From contig DIYJ01000011.1 in assembly GCA_002428995.1 (NCBI GenBank), positions 434,001 through 498,000 on the forward strand: DNA of 64,000 nt. The letters are read 5' to 3'. Origin of the DNA: Flavobacteriales bacterium UBA6057 (lineage in GTDB: Bacteria > Bacteroidota > Bacteroidia > Flavobacteriales_G > Salibacteraceae). Below are positions 43,252 through 51,903 of this stretch, one piece after another. The stretch's first letter is position 1. Each line of letters starts with the position of its first letter. The position numbers and the translations under genes were made by a program. The notes beneath the pieces are model-generated. The model was not told the DNA's origin, did not search any database, and saw nothing but the letters and a program-made list of their open reading frames with translations.

Positions 43252-44481
43252 ATGGCGTTGAACTACATCTGGGCAGGCTTCTTTGTTGTGGGTTTTGCTG
43301 TGGCTTTGCTCCGCTTCCTCACGGGAGAAACCGGAGTGTTTGCGGACATGGTTCAAAGCACCTTCGACATGGCAAAAACCAGTGTGGACATTGCCATCTA
43401 TCTGATTGGTGTGATCTCGCTTTGGCAGGGTATCATGCGAGTGGGCGAGAAGGGCGGAGCCGTAAGACATCTGACGCGGCTGGTGTCGCCATTTTTCAGT
43501 CGACTGTTTCCGGAAGTTCCCAAAAACCATCCTGCCATTGGCGCCATGATGATGAATTTCAGTGCCAATATGCTCGGTTTGGACAATGCTGCCACTCCTC
43601 TTGGGCTCAAGGCCATGAACGAGCTTCAGGAGCTGAACCCTGAAAAAGACAAGGCTTCTAATGCGATGATCATGTTCATCGTGCTGAACACATCCGGATT
43701 AACCATAGTGCCGGTGAGCGTGATGGCAATTCGCGCTGCGCAGGGTGCGGTGAATCCAGCTGACGTTTTTCTACCCATTCTTTTGGCCACCTACTTTGCC
43801 TCGTTGGGCGGGTTGATTGCGGTTTCCATCCGTCAGCGCATCAATCTTTTGCAGCCGGTGATTTTGGGATGGCTGCTCGGCATTACAGGTTTGATTGGTT
43901 TGTTCCTCTGGTGGTTCAGTCAATTGGATCCTGCTCAGGTGGGAACTCTGTCCAGCGCTGCTGGCAATGGAATCATCCTGCTCATTATTATGACCTTTTT
44001 CGTGCTGGCACTTGTGAAGCGCATCAACGTATATGAAGCCTTCATTGATGGAGCAAAGGAAGGTTTTGGCGTTTCGATCAAGATCATTCCCTACCTCGTG
44101 GCTATGCTGGTCGCTATCGGGCTTTTCAGAACAAGCGGAGCCCTGGACTATCTGGTAGAAGGATTCAGAATGGTCTTTGCCCTTTTCCTGGAGGATACCC
44201 GTTTTGTGGACGCCCTTCCCACTGCGTTGATGAAACCGCTGAGCGGGAGCGGAGCTCGAGGTATGATGGTGGAGCAAATCGAACACTTCGGAGTTGACGG
44301 CTTTGTGGGCCGATTAGCGAGTGTTTTTCAGGGATCAACTGAAACTACCTTCTACACGCTGGCCGTTTATTTTGGTGCTGTGAACGTGAGCAAAACGCGC
44401 TACGCCCTGGGAGCTGGACTGTTTGCTGATTTCTGCGGCATTGTAGCCGCCATTGTCATTGCCTACCTCTTCTTTGGCTAG
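43252..44481 (+). CDS. Nucleoside-recognition (Gate) domain membrane protein, SpmA-SpmB fusion type
   Basis: This 409-residue inner-membrane protein has about ten TM helices in two halves. Each half carries a Gate domain: residues 40-200 (FSANMLGLDNAATPLGLKAM, the SpmA-like signature) and 240-409 (IKIIPYLVAMLVAIGLFRTSG and STETTFYTLAVYFGAVN, SpmB-like). In sporulating Bacillus these are two spore-maturation proteins; here they are one chain in a non-sporulating phylum, so a different transport or gating role must apply. The start ATG at 43252 follows a CACATTTG promoter-like box by 5 bases. It is convergent with the next gene (4-base overlap). Confidence 0.88.
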   Translation: MALNYIWAGFFVVGFAVALLRFLTGETGVFADMVQSTFDMAKTSVDIAIYLIGVISLWQGIMRVGEKGGAVRHLTRLVSPFFSRLFPEVPKNHPAIGAMMMNFSANMLGLDNAATPLGLKAMNELQELNPEKDKASNAMIMFIVLNTSGLTIVPVSVMAIRAAQGAVNPADVFLPILLATYFASLGGLIAVSIRQRINLLQPVILGWLLGITGLIGLFLWWFSQLDPAQVGTLSSAAGNGIILLIIMTFFVLALVKRINVYEAFIDGAKEGFGVSIKIIPYLVAMLVAIGLFRTSGALDYLVEGFRMVFALFLEDTRFVDALPTALMKPLSGSGARGMMVEQIEHFGVDGFVGRLASVFQGSTETTFYTLAVYFGAVNVSKTRYALGAGLFADFCGIVAAIVIAYLFFG

Positions 44482-45467
44482 TACTTCACGAAGGTCGATC
44501 GATAGGTCTCTCCGTTTTCATCCAACAACAGGTGATAGTTTCCTGCTGGTAACTCAGTTACTGAAATGGATGAGTTTCCGATGCTTCCAGTTTGCACTAC
44601 TTGTCCGTTGATGTTGAAAATCTGGTAGTTCACCTGATTCGAAATACCTTCCAACTGAAGCAGGTCTTGAACAGGATTTGGGAACAGGCGAACCTTGCTT
44701 TCAGAGAATGCCTGAATACCGACTCCCATGGTTACATCTCCTTCGCTTCCCATATATTCCACATCGCAGTTATCGTATACTCGAAATGTCCAGCTTCGGC
44801 TATAGGCACAACCGGAAAAGCAATCGCCCCATGCGTAGGTATAGATCAATTCAATATAGGTATCGGTGATCTCTCCTTCCAGTGAATTTCCATCTCCACC
44901 TAACCAATTTTGCTCCGCGTTGTAAACACCTGAATCAGCGTCCAATGCGTTGACCACTGGGTTCAGGTTGTGATTCATCTCGCTTTTGAAGAATGCCGTA
45001 TGGAAGAAGTTCTGATCGTTGTATTCCAGGTAGGTTGTCACTTCGTATCCATGACTCATCATCATGGCATCCAATAGTATGTTGCCGGTTGGAAACTGAT
45101 CGTTTGAGAGATTGACCATCCAATCCAGGTTCGGATCGGCTGATACGTTGAAGGAGTTCATCGTTGGATTTGCCAAGTGATGGATGTCGATCATCTCAAC
45201 CACCGTATCGCGAGCGGGCAGAGAGGTCGCATTGTATACAGCAATCAGCGCATCCAGAAAGGTATTGGTGAACGCAGTTGATATCTGAAAGCTGTCCACC
45301 TCAGGACTCAAAGTATTGAAGGTGTGCTGAAGGGCCATGTATTGCGCATCGCCATAGTAGCTATCCACTACGGATTGATTAGCGGTGCAGGAGGATGGAA
45401 CGATTTGACTGTACACATTCAAGTGAAGGATCGTCAATGCAATCGCGAGGATGGAGTAGTTCTTCAT
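44478..45467 (-). CDS. T9SS-exported protein with type A sorting domain
   Basis: This 329-residue protein has a signal peptide (1-20, ending VYSQ), a central domain of about 225 residues with no family I recognise, and a T9SS type A sorting domain from about residue 256 (LFPNPVQDLLQLEG ... LPAGNYHLLLDENG ... STFVKY). The central part includes WGDCFSGCAYSRSWTFRVYD, with two close Cys that may bond. It stands alone on the minus strand between the Gate-domain gene and pssA. Confidence 0.8.
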   Translation of the reverse strand: MKNYSILAIALTILHLNVYSQIVPSSCTANQSVVDSYYGDAQYMALQHTFNTLSPEVDSFQISTAFTNTFLDALIAVYNATSLPARDTVVEMIDIHHLANPTMNSFNVSADPNLDWMVNLSNDQFPTGNILLDAMMMSHGYEVTTYLEYNDQNFFHTAFFKSEMNHNLNPVVNALDADSGVYNAEQNWLGGDGNSLEGEITDTYIELIYTYAWGDCFSGCAYSRSWTFRVYDNCDVEYMGSEGDVTMGVGIQAFSESKVRLFPNPVQDLLQLEGISNQVNYQIFNINGQVVQTGSIGNSSISVTELPAGNYHLLLDENGETYRSTFVKY

Positions 45468-45559
45468 GGTAGCTCGGGTTACTGCCAGAGACGCATCGAT
45501 GGAGTCTAACGTTGGGAGTGTGCAGAAAGGGGGAAATCAAGAGCGCTCAACCGTTCCCA

Positions 45560-46243
45560 TCAGGAAGGTTCCGTGAAAACTGCGTATACCAGCGAAAGCA
45601 TCAAATACCATAAGATGGAGACGGGTAATGCATACGATCCCAGAAGGAAGATGAGTGGAAGCATCCCCAGAGCGTAGATGATCGGAAACAAGTTGGCCTT
45701 CCAGCCCCCATTCAGGTTTTTGAGACTGAACATCCGCAGTTTTGATACCATCAGAAGAGAAAACACAAGAGGCAATGCAATCAATGGCCAGTTTCCCGTC
45801 CAGGAAACCCATTCAAGGCCGAGATAGGGAATGGAAACAATCATGAGCGCAGCGGCCGAAGAGGGCATTCCACTGAACTCCTTCTTACCACTGTCTTTCA
45901 CATTGAACTTGGCCAGGCGGAGACCTGCGCAAACGGGCACGAGTGTAGCAAGCAGCATCAAACCAACGGAGGCGAGGGTGCCATCAGCCAGCGGTTGTAG
46001 AACATGATGGTAGTAAAGAAATCCGGGGACTACGCCAAAGGTTACCATATCTGCCAATGAATCCAGCTCCTTCCCAAACAAGCTTTGGACCTTCAGCGCT
46101 CTGGCAGAAAGTCCGTCCACAAAGTCAAAGCCGATGGCTACCAAAACCAGGTAAAAGCTCAGCTGCGGATCATTGACCAGAATGGCCCAAAAACCACAGA
46201 GCAGATTGAGCGAGGTAAGGGTAGATGGGACGACTTTCTTCAT
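45560..46243 (-). CDS. pssA: CDP-diacylglycerol-serine O-phosphatidyltransferase
   Basis: PssA makes phosphatidylserine, the precursor of phosphatidylethanolamine. The 227-residue membrane enzyme has the CDP-alcohol phosphatidyltransferase motif D-G-x2-A-R-x8-G-x3-D-x3-D, spelled DGLSARALKVQSLFGKELDS and then LAD, in the first half, and six or more hydrophobic helices. The ATG at 46243 (MKKVVPSTLTSLNLLCG) is preferred; an in-frame TTG at 46258 would add MISSL, which is encoded by the intergenic repeat at 46250-46325. It follows the S46 peptidase gene on the same strand. No psd gene is nearby. Confidence 0.93.
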   Translation of the reverse strand: MKKVVPSTLTSLNLLCGFWAILVNDPQLSFYLVLVAIGFDFVDGLSARALKVQSLFGKELDSLADMVTFGVVPGFLYYHHVLQPLADGTLASVGLMLLATLVPVCAGLRLAKFNVKDSGKKEFSGMPSSAAALMIVSIPYLGLEWVSWTGNWPLIALPLVFSLLMVSKLRMFSLKNLNGGWKANLFPIIYALGMLPLIFLLGSYALPVSILWYLMLSLVYAVFTEPS

Positions 46244-46249
46244 GAGAGA

Positions 46250-46325
46250 AGAGATCAAAGTTCAAGGATCAAAGGTCAGAGAGACGGGGCAAGCTTTGAT
46301 CCTTGATCTTTCCTCTTTGATCTAA
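46250..46325. repeat. GATCAAAG-type inverted low-complexity repeat
   Basis: Left arm 46251-46280 (GAGATCAAAG, AAGGATCAAAGG words) and right arm 46291-46325 (CTTTGATCCTTGATC, CTCTTTGATC words) are inverted copies around GAGACGGGGCA. It fills the spacer between the S46 peptidase stop and pssA. A shorter relative is at 51046-51078. A hairpin role in termination or mRNA stability is possible. Confidence 0.6.
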
Positions 46326-48494
46326 CTATTCAACCAAGGTCATTTCATCCACAAGGTGGCCCGCGTCCGCGTACTTGTCCATGATGAAAAGCACGTAGCG
46401 AATATCTACGGTGATGTTTCGGCAAATCTCCGCGTTGAACATGATGTCGCTCATTGTGCTTTCCCACGTACGGTCGAAGTTCAGGCCGATCAGGTTTCCA
46501 TTCGCATCGATCACCGGGCTTCCACTGTTGCCACCCGAGGTGTGATTGCTGGCCGTGAATGCCACTCTGATCTGTCCGTTTTGATCGGCATAGCGGCCAT
46601 AGTTTTTCGTTTCGTAGAGTTTCTTCAGCTTGGCCGGAACCACAAATTCAGGATTGGTGGCGTCTTCTTTTTCCATCACGCCTTCCAGGGTAGTGTAGTG
46701 CATGTAGTTCGCTCCATCAAAAGGTTCATAGCCTTCCACCTTTCCGTAGGTGATGCGGAGTGTGCTATTGGCGTCAGCGTAATACGTACGTTCAGGAATC
46801 ACCGTCATCATACCTTTCATCCAGTCACGCATCAGTTGCTCTTTAGCCGTGTTGTAGATGATCAGCTTTGGTCTTACCGCCACATAGTACATTTCTATCA
46901 TGCGCATGGCCATCTGGAAGGCTGGGTCCTTCTCGATCTTCTTGTAAGCACTACGCTTGTACTTCACAAGGAATTCCCGTGTACGTTCACTGCTTGAAAA
47001 GATGCTGTTGGCATAAAGCATCTCAGTGTATTCGTTCAGATTTGAAGCCTTGCCCATGTCTGGAATCAGGTTGAAGGACAGGTATTTCTTCAAGGCTGCC
47101 TCTGTAATAGGCAGCTGAGCCTTCATGATCTTCTCATCCACAGCAGCACTGTAGTTTTTGAAGAAGCCCATGCTTTCAAACTGCTCTTTCACCAGTGCTT
47201 CGATCTGCTCGTCAGTGGTTGTATCCGATTTGCTTGCAGCAACCAGGGTCGCGAAGCTTTCGGCAAAACGCAGGATTTCAGGTCCCATGTAGTAGAACTC
47301 AATGAAGTAGTTGCGTCCAACATCCAGTGGGAGCATCTCCTCCGATTGTTTGTTCAATGCCGCAAGCGTGTTTCCATAAGTGCTCTTGAAATCTGCATTG
47401 GCCTTTACCCGCTCTGTGAATACGCGTTCAATGGAATCACGCTTAGCTACAGCCTTATGACGAATCAAGCCTTTGTTCTGCCCGATCCACTTTTTGTACG
47501 CATTGCTGATGCGGCTTTGCTTCGCTGCATATTGAATTTTTAGAAGCTTGTCGCTGCGCATTGCCTGGTCAATCACTGCTAGCGAAGCCCTGCGCATTTC
47601 GATGCGCTGTGGATTGATCACCTCCAGGCTCTTGGTCACTTCTGCGCTGGTAATGTAATTGTCCGTTCGTCCCGGGAAACCATACACCAGGGTGAAGTCT
47701 CCCTTATCAGCACCGTTGAGGTTCACTGGCAAGTACTTCAGAGGTTGATAAGGCTTGTTGTCCTCACTGTATTCAGCCGGTTTGTTTTCCGCATTGGCAT
47801 ACACTCTGAACACTGAGAAGTCACCGGTGTGTCGCGGCCAAACCCAGTTGTCAGTGTCAAAGCCAAACTTCCCGATGGAAGAGGGTGGAGCACCCACCAA
47901 TCGAACATCATTGAACACTTCGGTGATGAACAGCAAGTACTGGTTGCCGAAATAGAAGGGCTTGATGTAGGCTTCATAGTGCGAATCCTTGGTTGCTTCG
48001 GCAACGATTTCCTCGATCTTGGCGGAGATGTGCTTCGCTCTGTCTTCTTCTGAAACCAGTTCATCCATGTCTGCCATCACCAGATCCGTTACATCTCTGA
48101 TTTCCTTGATGATGGCAGCCGTTAATCCCTCATTGGGCAACTCCTCGCTTTTATTCATAGCCCAGAAGCCGTCTTCCAGGTAGTCGTTTTCCAGCGTGGA
48201 GTGTGATTGTATTCTGCTGTAACCGCAATGATGGTTTGTGAGCAACAGGCCTTCACCACTTACCAAGACTGAGGTGCAACCACCGCCAAAGTGTACCACG
48301 GCATCTTTGATGCTCGACTTGTTGATGGAATACAGCTCTTCCACGCTGATTTTCATGCCCATTGCTGCCATGTCATCGCCCACCAGCTGTTGAATTCTGG
48401 AAGGGATCCACATGCCCTCCTTCGCAGGTAAGGCGAATGCAAAAACAATGGATAATAGGCTGAAAACGAGCTTGAAGTAATGGGACTTTTTCAT
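46326..48494 (-). CDS. S46 family dipeptidyl peptidase, DPP11-like
   Basis: This 722-residue exported serine peptidase removes dipeptides from the N-termini of oligopeptides in the periplasm. A signal peptide (1-24) precedes the chymotrypsin-like double barrel: His in LLTNHHCGYSRIQ (His88), Asp in NWVWPRHTGDFSVFR, and Ser in HTSGGNSGSPV. Eighteen residues after that Ser is Arg (NFDRTWE), the place where Porphyromonas DPP11 has Arg673 and DPP7 has Gly; this points to DPP11-type cleavage after Asp or Glu. The helical cap domain is present and total length is normal. It lies upstream of pssA on the same strand, separated by the repeat. Confidence 0.93.
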   Translation of the reverse strand: MKKSHYFKLVFSLLSIVFAFALPAKEGMWIPSRIQQLVGDDMAAMGMKISVEELYSINKSSIKDAVVHFGGGCTSVLVSGEGLLLTNHHCGYSRIQSHSTLENDYLEDGFWAMNKSEELPNEGLTAAIIKEIRDVTDLVMADMDELVSEEDRAKHISAKIEEIVAEATKDSHYEAYIKPFYFGNQYLLFITEVFNDVRLVGAPPSSIGKFGFDTDNWVWPRHTGDFSVFRVYANAENKPAEYSEDNKPYQPLKYLPVNLNGADKGDFTLVYGFPGRTDNYITSAEVTKSLEVINPQRIEMRRASLAVIDQAMRSDKLLKIQYAAKQSRISNAYKKWIGQNKGLIRHKAVAKRDSIERVFTERVKANADFKSTYGNTLAALNKQSEEMLPLDVGRNYFIEFYYMGPEILRFAESFATLVAASKSDTTTDEQIEALVKEQFESMGFFKNYSAAVDEKIMKAQLPITEAALKKYLSFNLIPDMGKASNLNEYTEMLYANSIFSSSERTREFLVKYKRSAYKKIEKDPAFQMAMRMIEMYYVAVRPKLIIYNTAKEQLMRDWMKGMMTVIPERTYYADANSTLRITYGKVEGYEPFDGANYMHYTTLEGVMEKEDATNPEFVVPAKLKKLYETKNYGRYADQNGQIRVAFTASNHTSGGNSGSPVIDANGNLIGLNFDRTWESTMSDIMFNAEICRNITVDIRYVLFIMDKYADAGHLVDEMTLVE

Positions 48495-48572
48495 GGGTAA
48501 TATCGTCTGATAGCATGCAAAAGAAGCATATTTGTAAGAAGCTTCTCAGACCTAACTTTTAAGCATTCCGAT

Positions 48573-50771
48573 ATGAGACGAACCGTTACCGTTTTCACCG
48601 TTGCCTTGAGCCTTTGCTTCTGCAGCGCTGCCATGGCACAGCAGATACAAAAGCCTGCCTCCGAGGAAAGGGGCATTATCGCAGCAAAACACAGTGAAGT
48701 ATTCCACACTCCATTGCAGTATACCATCGAGCATGAAGGCGCTGTGAAGGGACCAAAATGGATGCGAAGCGTTTCAAAGCTGGAGGTGTATGATCACCAT
48801 CCTGATGATTCCATCAAGGTTGTGAAAGCCTTAAAAACCAAGCTCAAGCAATTGAAGCGGGAGGACCTGCTACCCACAGAAGTTCAAAAAGCTTCGCGAG
48901 CGGTGACACCACAGTTGGGTACTAACTTCCTCGGCAATCAGATTGCCTTCACGACTCCACCAGACAATGCACTGGCCATCTCCAACGGTGGGCGTATTGT
49001 GAGTTCTGACAATCGCACCATCGAGTACTACACTGAGACTGGCGTTTATGTCATGATCAATGAACAGCATGATGATTTCTTCAACGATCCCGGTTTGAAT
49101 GGTAACATTTTTGACCCACGGTTGATCTATGACAGTGGTGCGGATCGCTTCATTTTTGTGATTCTGCACGGATCAAATTCCGCCAACTCGCTGGTCATCA
49201 CCTGCTTCTCACAGACCAATAATCCGCAAGACGGATGGAATGTTTATTACTTGCCCGGAAGTCCTTTCAACACCAACAGCTGGACGGATTTTCCTCAGAT
49301 TGGAGTGAGCGACAACGAGCTGTTCATCTCCGGTAATATGTTTACCGACAACTTCAGCTTCGATCAAACGGTACTCTTTCAGGTAGACAAAACCAGTGGT
49401 TACAACGGTTCCACACTCAACTGGCAGATCTGGGACGATATTGAAGATGGAGTTGGAAGCTCGGCCTTCTCTCTGGTGCCTATGTCTTACGGGCAGCAGG
49501 GGAACTACGGACCGGGTATTTACCTCGCGAGCAGCCGTCCAGGTGGTGGAAACCGGATCACGCTTTACGAGGTAACCGATGTGATCGGTTCTTCCAATGA
49601 GCAATTGCTGGCGTTCAACATCAATGTACCATCTTATGATGTGGGCGGTGATGCTCTTCAGCTTGGCACGAGTAACCAACTCGACATTGGCGATTGCCGC
49701 ATGCAACAAGGTTTTTACCTGAACGGAACGGTGCATGCGGTGCATGGAGCAGAATTTCAAAACGGCTTCAATGGTATTCGCTATTACCGAATCCCAGTGG
49801 CAAACACCAGTGCGACTCAGACGGAAACCTATGGTGAGTCTGGTTTTGACCTAAGTTATCCGAGTGTAGCTTCTTTTGCTGATACAGATCTTAGCCCGAG
49901 TGTGATGATTGGTTACCTGAGGGCCGGATCGAGCATCTACCCGCAGCAACGTGTCATCAATTGTGACCTGAATATGGACTTTGGTAGCTCCACTTTGGTG
50001 AGGGCAGGTCAAACGCATGTTAATATTTTGGGCGGACTGCTCGAGCGCTGGGGCGATTACTCAGACATGCAGCGCAAGCACAATGCAAATCCACCGGAGG
50101 TGTGGTTGACAGGATGCTTTGGTGCCAACAATCCTGTGAGCAATACTTACAATGCCTGGATTGCGGAGATCAAAGGAACGATTGAGCCTGTGCCGACTCC
50201 AGTAGTTGAGTTCGCAGGCGATACACTGGTAGGCTATCAACAGCTTACCGTTTCCTTCTATGACAGCACTACCAACAACCCCACCAATTGGAACTGGGAG
50301 TTTCCCGGTGGTGTGCCTGCGACCTCTCTGAATCAGAATCCTGTGGTAGTTTATCCTGATTCTGGTTTCTATGATGTTACTCTGAAGGCTTCCAATACGT
50401 GGGGCTCCGATTCGCTGACCAAGTTCGACTACATCGAAGTGTTGAGCTCTGATACCGCTGCTCCGGTGGATACAACTGACACGGCTACAGCCATCCAAAC
50501 CATTCGGGAAGGCTCCTTCAGGATGTATCCAAATCCCGTGGCTGACTATGAGCTGGTTCATTTCGACATGGACGTGCAGCATCCAGCGCGTATCAATGCT
50601 ACCATTTTCGACATCAACGGTCGTGAGGTTAAAGTGCTGTTTGACGATCACCTGAAGCCAGGAAAGCACCGTCTTTCGTTCAATAAGCTTGCATTGCCGG
50701 CAGGCCAATACATGGTGAGGATTCTGTCCAACGACCAAATTCTCCGTCATGAGAAGCTTATTGTTCAGTAG
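48573..50771 (+). CDS. T9SS-exported protein with PKD domain and type A sorting domain
   Basis: This 732-residue protein has a signal peptide (1-22, ending AMAQ), a ~500-residue propeller-like domain (TTPPDNALAISNGGRIVSSD, YDSGADRFIFVILHG, SSRPGGGNRITLYEV) without known motif, a PKD domain (about residues 540-625, NPTNWNWEFPGGVPAT ... YDVTLKASN) and a T9SS type A sorting domain (MYPNPVADYELVHFD ... LPAGQYMVRIL). It should be surface-located. A near-consensus -7 box (CATATTTG, about 48528) lies upstream, divergent from the S46 peptidase gene. Its 3' end overlaps the small lipoprotein gene by 23 bases. Confidence 0.85.
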   Translation: MRRTVTVFTVALSLCFCSAAMAQQIQKPASEERGIIAAKHSEVFHTPLQYTIEHEGAVKGPKWMRSVSKLEVYDHHPDDSIKVVKALKTKLKQLKREDLLPTEVQKASRAVTPQLGTNFLGNQIAFTTPPDNALAISNGGRIVSSDNRTIEYYTETGVYVMINEQHDDFFNDPGLNGNIFDPRLIYDSGADRFIFVILHGSNSANSLVITCFSQTNNPQDGWNVYYLPGSPFNTNSWTDFPQIGVSDNELFISGNMFTDNFSFDQTVLFQVDKTSGYNGSTLNWQIWDDIEDGVGSSAFSLVPMSYGQQGNYGPGIYLASSRPGGGNRITLYEVTDVIGSSNEQLLAFNINVPSYDVGGDALQLGTSNQLDIGDCRMQQGFYLNGTVHAVHGAEFQNGFNGIRYYRIPVANTSATQTETYGESGFDLSYPSVASFADTDLSPSVMIGYLRAGSSIYPQQRVINCDLNMDFGSSTLVRAGQTHVNILGGLLERWGDYSDMQRKHNANPPEVWLTGCFGANNPVSNTYNAWIAEIKGTIEPVPTPVVEFAGDTLVGYQQLTVSFYDSTTNNPTNWNWEFPGGVPATSLNQNPVVVYPDSGFYDVTLKASNTWGSDSLTKFDYIEVLSSDTAAPVDTTDTATAIQTIREGSFRMYPNPVADYELVHFDMDVQHPARINATIFDINGREVKVLFDDHLKPGKHRLSFNKLALPAGQYMVRILSNDQILRHEKLIVQ

Positions 50772-51048
50772 TCTGTTGCTTGCCTTTTTGCTATCCTGCA
50801 AAAGCGAGGGAGCAAAAAAGTCAGAGGAAAAATACACCGAACCTGCGGCCACGGAAGTAGCCAAAGTCCAGCCTGAAGCCGAAGCTCCCGAACCCATTAC
50901 CGTGGAGCAAAAGATGGAAGAAGCCAGGCAAACGGCAGAGGAAGAGGCTGAATTGGATGGTGGTGCAGTCAGTATCCACAGACATGCAGCACCTAACCAG
51001 GATTACATCGATTCTGTGAAGGCGGCTAAGACGAAAGGGAAGCTTTAG
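50749..51048 (+). CDS. Small lipoprotein, Glu/Lys-rich
   Basis: The 99-residue product has a compact signal with lipobox FLLSC at residues 13-17 and a mature part that is low-complexity, acidic and Ala/Glu/Pro-rich (KYTEPAATEVAKVQPEAEAPE), probably disordered, then a helical segment and VSIHRHAAPNQDY. No family is recognised. Its ATG lies 23 bases inside the end of the PKD-protein gene in another frame, implying co-expression with that surface protein. Confidence 0.7.
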   Translation: MRSLLFSSLLLAFLLSCKSEGAKKSEEKYTEPAATEVAKVQPEAEAPEPITVEQKMEEARQTAEEEAELDGGAVSIHRHAAPNQDYIDSVKAAKTKGKL

Positions 51049-51078
51049 AGATCAAAGACTATAGATCAAGTATCAAAG
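51046..51078. repeat. Short GATCAAAG-type repeat between convergent genes
   Basis: AGAGATCAAAGACTATAGAT and the following CAAGTATCAAAG words resemble the left arm of the repeat at 46250-46325. The element fills the 24-base gap between the lipoprotein stop and the pepE stop, overlapping both ends slightly. Confidence 0.45.
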
Positions 51079-51762
51079 TTCGAAGTGTCCGGGCTCTATG
51101 GTTCGTTCTCCGGATGGTGAGAGAATCAGTGCGTTTTCGTTTCCTACCAGGCTGTAGCTTCCGTTGTCTTCTTCAACGGCCGTTCCTTCGGGAAGGCATA
51201 TTACCGGTGTGGTGTTGATGGCGATGTATTCTTTCAGCCGCTGCTTTCGGCTTTCACCTCCATGACCTTCGATGGTTTTCTCCGTGTAGTGAGGATTCAG
51301 CTGTAGCGGAAACAATCCGATGGCATCAAAGGATGGAGGCTGCGTGATAGGCATGTCATTGGTGGTCTTGATGCTTGGCCCGCACACGTTTGATCCCGCG
51401 CTCCAACCGATGTAAGGAGTTCCGGCCTCGGCACGTTCCCTGATGGCTGTCACCAATCCTTGTTCTTGCAACAGCTTCAGCAGTTGAAAGGTATTTCCTC
51501 CGCCTACCGCAATAGCTTCCGCCTGATTCACGGCTTCTATCTTGTTATCATGCTCATGGATGGAACTTACCTGGATGCCTGTGCCGTCCAATCCCTTTTT
51601 CACCATGTCTGTGTAGTGATCATAGGAAAAGCCAACGGCTGCATAAGGAATGAAGAGCATGCTGCGCGTTTGATTCAGGAAGCGGTCTATTTCCGGACGC
51701 GCCCATTGAAGGTATGGAGTTCCGGGAAGGGTAGAGTTACTGAGGAGGAGAAGTCGTGCCAA
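51073..51762 (-). CDS. pepE: Dipeptidase E (S51 family)
   Basis: This cytoplasmic serine peptidase cleaves Asp-X dipeptides. The 229-residue protein, read from a TTG at 51762 (MARLLLLSNSTLPGTPYLQW), has the S51 signature: AVGGGNTFQLLKLL, then the nucleophile Ser in YIGWSAGSNVCGPS, and LQLNPHYTE with the His. Homologous sequence begins at LLLLSNST, so the in-frame ATG at 51804, which adds 14 residues, seems too early. Its preference for Asp-X dipeptides fits the DPP11-like peptidase 3 kb away, although that pairing is an inference. It is convergent with the small lipoprotein gene. Confidence 0.9.
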   Translation of the reverse strand: MARLLLLSNSTLPGTPYLQWARPEIDRFLNQTRSMLFIPYAAVGFSYDHYTDMVKKGLDGTGIQVSSIHEHDNKIEAVNQAEAIAVGGGNTFQLLKLLQEQGLVTAIRERAEAGTPYIGWSAGSNVCGPSIKTTNDMPITQPPSFDAIGLFPLQLNPHYTEKTIEGHGGESRKQRLKEYIAINTTPVICLPEGTAVEEDNGSYSLVGNENALILSPSGERTIEPGHFEL

Positions 51763-51903
51763 AGCTTTGCTATTGTTTAAAGTTGAACGGATTCGTCCTC
51801 GCAATCATAGTCATTCTTTTGAAATACTTCAGCGGTAAGCCTGGATGATAAGCGGGATGGATTTCTGCAGCTCATTTCAGATTTTTGACCAAAACCAACT
51901 CTT

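Noticed and set aside
46356..46997. 213-codon plus-strand open frame antisense to the S46 peptidase
   Set aside because: Overlaps the conserved catalytic region of the peptidase; sequence is shadow-like.
50061..50897. 278-codon minus-strand open frame opposite the PKD-protein gene
   Set aside because: Antisense to a clear T9SS cargo gene with signal peptide, PKD and sorting domain; the reverse frame has no recognisable domain.
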